Assembly: GCF_003072065.1 (NCBI RefSeq)
Contig: NZ_QCYG01000001.1
Coordinates: 124,001 to 188,000, forward strand
Length of the DNA: 64,000 nucleotides
Direction: 5' to 3'
Source: Thalassorhabdomicrobium marinisediminis
GTDB lineage: Bacteria > Pseudomonadota > Alphaproteobacteria > Rhodobacterales > Rhodobacteraceae
In this document: in pieces, positions 61,355 to 64,000 of the stretch
How positions within the stretch are numbered: position 1 is the first letter of the stretch
Layout: each line of letters starts with the position of its first letter
Translations under genes and position numbers: made by a program
Notes under the pieces: generated by a model
What the model saw: the letters and a program-made list of their open reading frames with translations, nothing else
Told to the model about the DNA's origin: nothing
The model's database searches: none

Positions 61355-62194
61355 CTAGCGTTGGCCGCGCGCCATGAAGGCCAGCCGCTCGAACAGATGC
61401 ACGTCCTGTTCGTTCTTGAGCAGCGCGCCATGCAGTTTCGGCAGGGCCGAGGCGCCGTCGCGCCTGAGGTCCTCGGCGGTCAGATCCTCGGCCAGAAGCA
61501 GTTTCAGCCAGTCGAGCACTTCCGAGGTAGAGGGCTTTTTCTTCAGCCCCTGTTGGTCGCGCACCTCGTAGAACTGCGTGAGCGCCGTGGTCAGCAGCGC
61601 ATCCTTGATGCCCGGGTGATGGACCTCGACGATCTTGCGCATCGTCTCCATGTCGGGAAAGCGGATGTAGTGGAAGAAACAGCGGCGCAGGAAGGCGTCG
61701 GGCAGTTCCTTTTCGTTGTTCGAGGTGATGATAACGATGGGGCGCTGGCGCGCGCGCACGGTCTCTCCGGTCTCGTAGACGTGGAATTCCATCCGGTCGA
61801 GCTCCTGCAACAGATCGTTGGGAAACTCGATGTCCGCTTTGTCGATCTCGTCGATCAAGAGCACCACGCGGCCCTCGGCCTCGAACGCCTGCCACAGCTT
61901 GCCGCGTTTGATGTAATTGGCGACGTCGTGCACCTTCTCGTCGCCCAGCTGGCTGTCGCGCAGACGCGAGACGGCGTCGTATTCATAAAGACCCTGTTGC
62001 GCCTTGGTCGTCGATTTGATGTGCCATTCGATCATCGGCAGGCCAAGGGCAGCGCTGACCTGACGGGCCAGCTCGGTCTTGCCGGTGCCCGGCTCGCCCT
62101 TCACCAGAAGCGGGCGTTCCAGCGTCACGGCCGCGTTGACGGCCACGGTCAGATCGTCGGTTGCCACATAGGTGTCGGTGCCGGTGAATCGCAT
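61355..62194 (-). CDS. MoxR-family AAA+ ATPase
   Basis: This 279-residue AAA+ protein has Walker A VKGEPGTGKTELARQ (about residues 31-45), Walker B VVLLIDEIDKADIEFPNDLL, sensor 1 IVIITSNNEKELPDAFLRRC and an arginine finger region. MoxR ATPases pair with VWA proteins as chaperones for metal centres or large complexes. It is the first gene of the minus-strand set that ends with the VWA gene. A 199-base gap separates it from the next small gene. Confidence 0.94.
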   Translation of the reverse strand: MRFTGTDTYVATDDLTVAVNAAVTLERPLLVKGEPGTGKTELARQVSAALGLPMIEWHIKSTTKAQQGLYEYDAVSRLRDSQLGDEKVHDVANYIKRGKLWQAFEAEGRVVLLIDEIDKADIEFPNDLLQELDRMEFHVYETGETVRARQRPIVIITSNNEKELPDAFLRRCFFHYIRFPDMETMRKIVEVHHPGIKDALLTTALTQFYEVRDQQGLKKKPSTSEVLDWLKLLLAEDLTAEDLRRDGASALPKLHGALLKNEQDVHLFERLAFMARGQR

Positions 62195-62387
62195 CTTTTG
62201 CCAGTCTTTCCGATAATTTACGTTTTGCCCTAGCTATCATGTGGGGCCTGTCCATCAAGCCATGAAAATTTGCACGTGATCGGGGGTGACAGGGCGCGTG
62301 GATGGGAGTAAAGGGTGCCCAAAGGAGGGCAGGGTTATGGCAAGTGCAAGCGAACATTCTGCAGGGATCGCCTCTGAGGGAGACACA

Positions 62388-62810
62388 ATGAAAGCTGAGA
62401 ATTTCCTTCCGGATGACTACAGACCGGCCGAGGATGAGCCGTTCATGAACGAGCGGCAGCTCGAATATTTCCGCCGCAAGTTGCTGGCGTGGCGGGCCGA
62501 GATCCTTGAAGGCAGCCGCGACACGGTGGAAAGCATGAAAGGCGGCACGCGCAACATCCCCGACGTGGCCGACCGCGCTTCAGAAGAGACCGATCGCGCG
62601 CTTGAGCTGCGCACCCGCGACCGTGAGCGCAAGCTGGTCGCCAAGATCGACAGCGCCCTGCGCCGCATTGATGAAGGTGAGTTCGGCTATTGCGACGTCA
62701 CCGGTGAGCCGATCAGCCTCAAGCGGCTCGATGCCCGCCCCATCGCCACCATGAGCCTTGAGGCGCAGGAGCGGCATGAGCGGCGCGAAAAGGTGCATCG
62801 CAACGATTAA
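62388..62810 (+). CDS. dksA: DksA-type transcription factor with degenerate zinc site
   Basis: This 140-residue protein binds the RNA polymerase secondary channel with ppGpp. It starts MKAENFLPDDYRPAEDEPFM at ATG 62388 after GAGGGAGACACA. The coiled coil holds DVADRASEETDRALELRTRD, with the tip Asp and Ala in place. The globular domain reads GYCDVTGEPISLKRLDARPI then ATMSLEAQERHERREK. Only one of the four zinc cysteines is kept (Cys in GYCDVT). A zinc-free DksA is known, as I recall, from Rhodobacter sphaeroides. Confidence 0.95.
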   Translation: MKAENFLPDDYRPAEDEPFMNERQLEYFRRKLLAWRAEILEGSRDTVESMKGGTRNIPDVADRASEETDRALELRTRDRERKLVAKIDSALRRIDEGEFGYCDVTGEPISLKRLDARPIATMSLEAQERHERREKVHRND

Positions 62811-62822
62811 GGGGTCCTTTGC

Positions 62823-63983
62823 GTGACCGGACATGAAGACAGGATCGGCGGCGGCCTCAACAGGGGTCGCCGCATTTGCGTTGTGGGTGGCGGGATCGGC
62901 GGGCTGACGGCCGCGCTGGCCTTTGCGCGCAGCGGTGCCCGGGTCGAGGTTTACGAACAGGCGCCGGCGTTGACCGAGGTGGGCGCGGGCCTGCAGATCA
63001 CGCCGAACGGCGCGCGCGCGCTTGAGGCGCTGGGAATGCGCGAGGCGCTGGATGCCGCAGGGATCACTGCGCAGGCGGTCGCGCCGATGGATGCGCTGAG
63101 GGGGCGCGCGGTGACGCGGTTCGACTTATCCGACCTCGACGGGCCGCCCTACCGTTTCTTTCACCGCGCCGATCTGGTCGACATTCTCGCCCAAGCCTGT
63201 CGTGCCGCGGGCGTGACGGTGCACCTTGGCGCGCGGGTCGAGGCGCAGTCGCTTTCGGCGGACCTTGTGGTGGGGGCTGAGGGCATCCATTCGCCAACGC
63301 GGGCAGTGCTGAACGGGCCGCAAGAGCCGTTCTTCACGGGGCAGGTGGCCTGGCGCGCGGTGATCGACGCGCCCGACGCCCCGCCGGTGGCGCGGATCTG
63401 GATGGCCCCGCGCCGCCACGTGGTCACCTATCCGATCTCCGGCGGCCGGTTAAACGTGGTCGCCGTGCAGGAACGCCAGAACTGGGCGCCCGAGGGCTGG
63501 GCCCATGCGGACGATCCGGGCAACCTGCGCCACGTGTTCCGCGACGTTTCTGCCCCGCTCAAGGCCGTGCTGGCGCAGGTGGAGGAGGTTCACCTGTGGG
63601 GCCTGTTCCGCCACCCCGTGGCCGAGGTGTGGGGCCGCAGCGGGCTTTGCCTGCTGGGCGATGCCGCGCATCCGACGCTGCCCTTCTTGGCACAGGGCGC
63701 GAATTTGGCGATCGAGGATGCCTACGTTCTGGCGCAATCCTGCGATGGGCATGAGGATATTGCCGCAGCGTTAAGAATGTATGAATCCCGTCGCAAGCCA
63801 CGGGTCAAACGCGCCATCGCTGCGGCGACGGCCAATGCGCGCAAGTATCACCTGTCGGGTGCTGCGCGAAGAGTCGCCCATACAGGGTTGAAAACGCTGG
63901 GGATTGTTGCCCCCGGGGCTTTTGTGGGCCGGATGGATTGGCTGTACGGGCATGACGTGACCGCACCGCCGCGCGGTCGTTAA
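62823..63983 (+). CDS. FAD-dependent monooxygenase (salicylate hydroxylase type)
   Basis: This 386-residue flavoprotein aromatic hydroxylase starts with GTG at 62823. The FAD motif is CVVGGGIGGLTAALAFARSG (GxGxxG; about residues 20-39), then GADGIHS-like VVGAEGIHSPTRAVL and GDAAHPTLPFLAQGANLAIE. The last motif is the second FAD block. The substrate is probably an aromatic acid but cannot be told by sequence. It follows dksA by 12 bases and may be co-transcribed; the gene ends 17 bases before the window edge. Confidence 0.9.
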   Translation: MTGHEDRIGGGLNRGRRICVVGGGIGGLTAALAFARSGARVEVYEQAPALTEVGAGLQITPNGARALEALGMREALDAAGITAQAVAPMDALRGRAVTRFDLSDLDGPPYRFFHRADLVDILAQACRAAGVTVHLGARVEAQSLSADLVVGAEGIHSPTRAVLNGPQEPFFTGQVAWRAVIDAPDAPPVARIWMAPRRHVVTYPISGGRLNVVAVQERQNWAPEGWAHADDPGNLRHVFRDVSAPLKAVLAQVEEVHLWGLFRHPVAEVWGRSGLCLLGDAAHPTLPFLAQGANLAIEDAYVLAQSCDGHEDIAAALRMYESRRKPRVKRAIAAATANARKYHLSGAARRVAHTGLKTLGIVAPGAFVGRMDWLYGHDVTAPPRGR

Positions 63984-64000
63984 GCGGCCAGATCTACCCA

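Overview
The window looks like a chromosomal segment of an alphaproteobacterium of the order Rhodobacterales, in or near the Roseobacter group. The evidence is high G+C, a complete RcGTA-type gene transfer agent cluster followed by cysE, a PDH E1-beta subunit carrying its own lipoyl domain, a DksA reduced to a single cysteine, an intact Entner-Doudoroff pair (edd-eda), and many single-copy housekeeping genes in typical rhodobacteral order. Genus and species cannot be fixed from the sequence alone.

Layout. Positions 1-1006 hold glnB-glnA (minus strand, glnA cut by the window edge). They are followed by an NAD(P)HX dehydratase lacking its usual epimerase half, a Hint-domain protein, tRNA-Leu(UAG), four tandem hairpin repeats and trigger factor. 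Positions 4.6-9.6 kb carry a small secreted protein, the rpsF-rpsR-rplI ribosomal operon (minus), a membrane protein and fabD-fabG-acpP. A PilZ-domain protein (minus) is followed by fabF-mltG. Positions 13.3-27.3 kb are the GTA structural cluster g1-g15 (TerS, TerL, portal, g3.5, protease, capsid, connectors, tail tube, chaperones, tape measure, distal tail, hub, peptidase, megatron). A small linked gene and cysE come next. Positions 28.7-33.2 kb are the pyruvate dehydrogenase operon pdhA-[sulfotransferase]-pdhB-pdhC (minus). Then come ftsB, class I fba, pgk, two cyclophilins, a DUF3179 protein, selO, a GNAT and a nucleoside hydrolase.

Positions 41.7-45.9 kb hold the acetolactate synthase genes ilvI and ilvH, with two EF-hand genes on the other strand beside ilvH. 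ilvI is preceded by a readable attenuator: promoter, leader peptide with an ILIVV run, antiterminator pairing and terminator. Positions 46.2-52.6 kb carry bpt, RDD and DUF2852 proteins, ybaK, glnE and eda. Then come edd, a lipoprotein, an RlmI-like methyltransferase, an orphan PIN protein and an M48 peptidase. Positions 58.3-62.2 kb form a compact minus-strand set: MoxR ATPase, a small soluble protein, a DUF2927 lipoprotein, a 56-residue membrane protein and a VWA protein. The window ends with dksA and an FAD monooxygenase.

Themes. Nitrogen control is spread over glnB, glnA and glnE. Sugar catabolism (edd, eda, fba, pgk, pdh) is accompanied by a LacI-type operator shared by edd and fba and a separate palindrome over the pdhA promoter. 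Three related families of short intergenic repeats occur six times. I found no CRISPR array, insertion sequence or rRNA. The most promising leads beyond known biology are the structured RNA element between GTA g5 and g6, the occluded ribosome-binding site of GTA g1, the hairpin array between tRNA-Leu and tig, and the MoxR/DUF2927/VWA set with its tiny partner genes. The GTA itself is a known type of system, not a new one.
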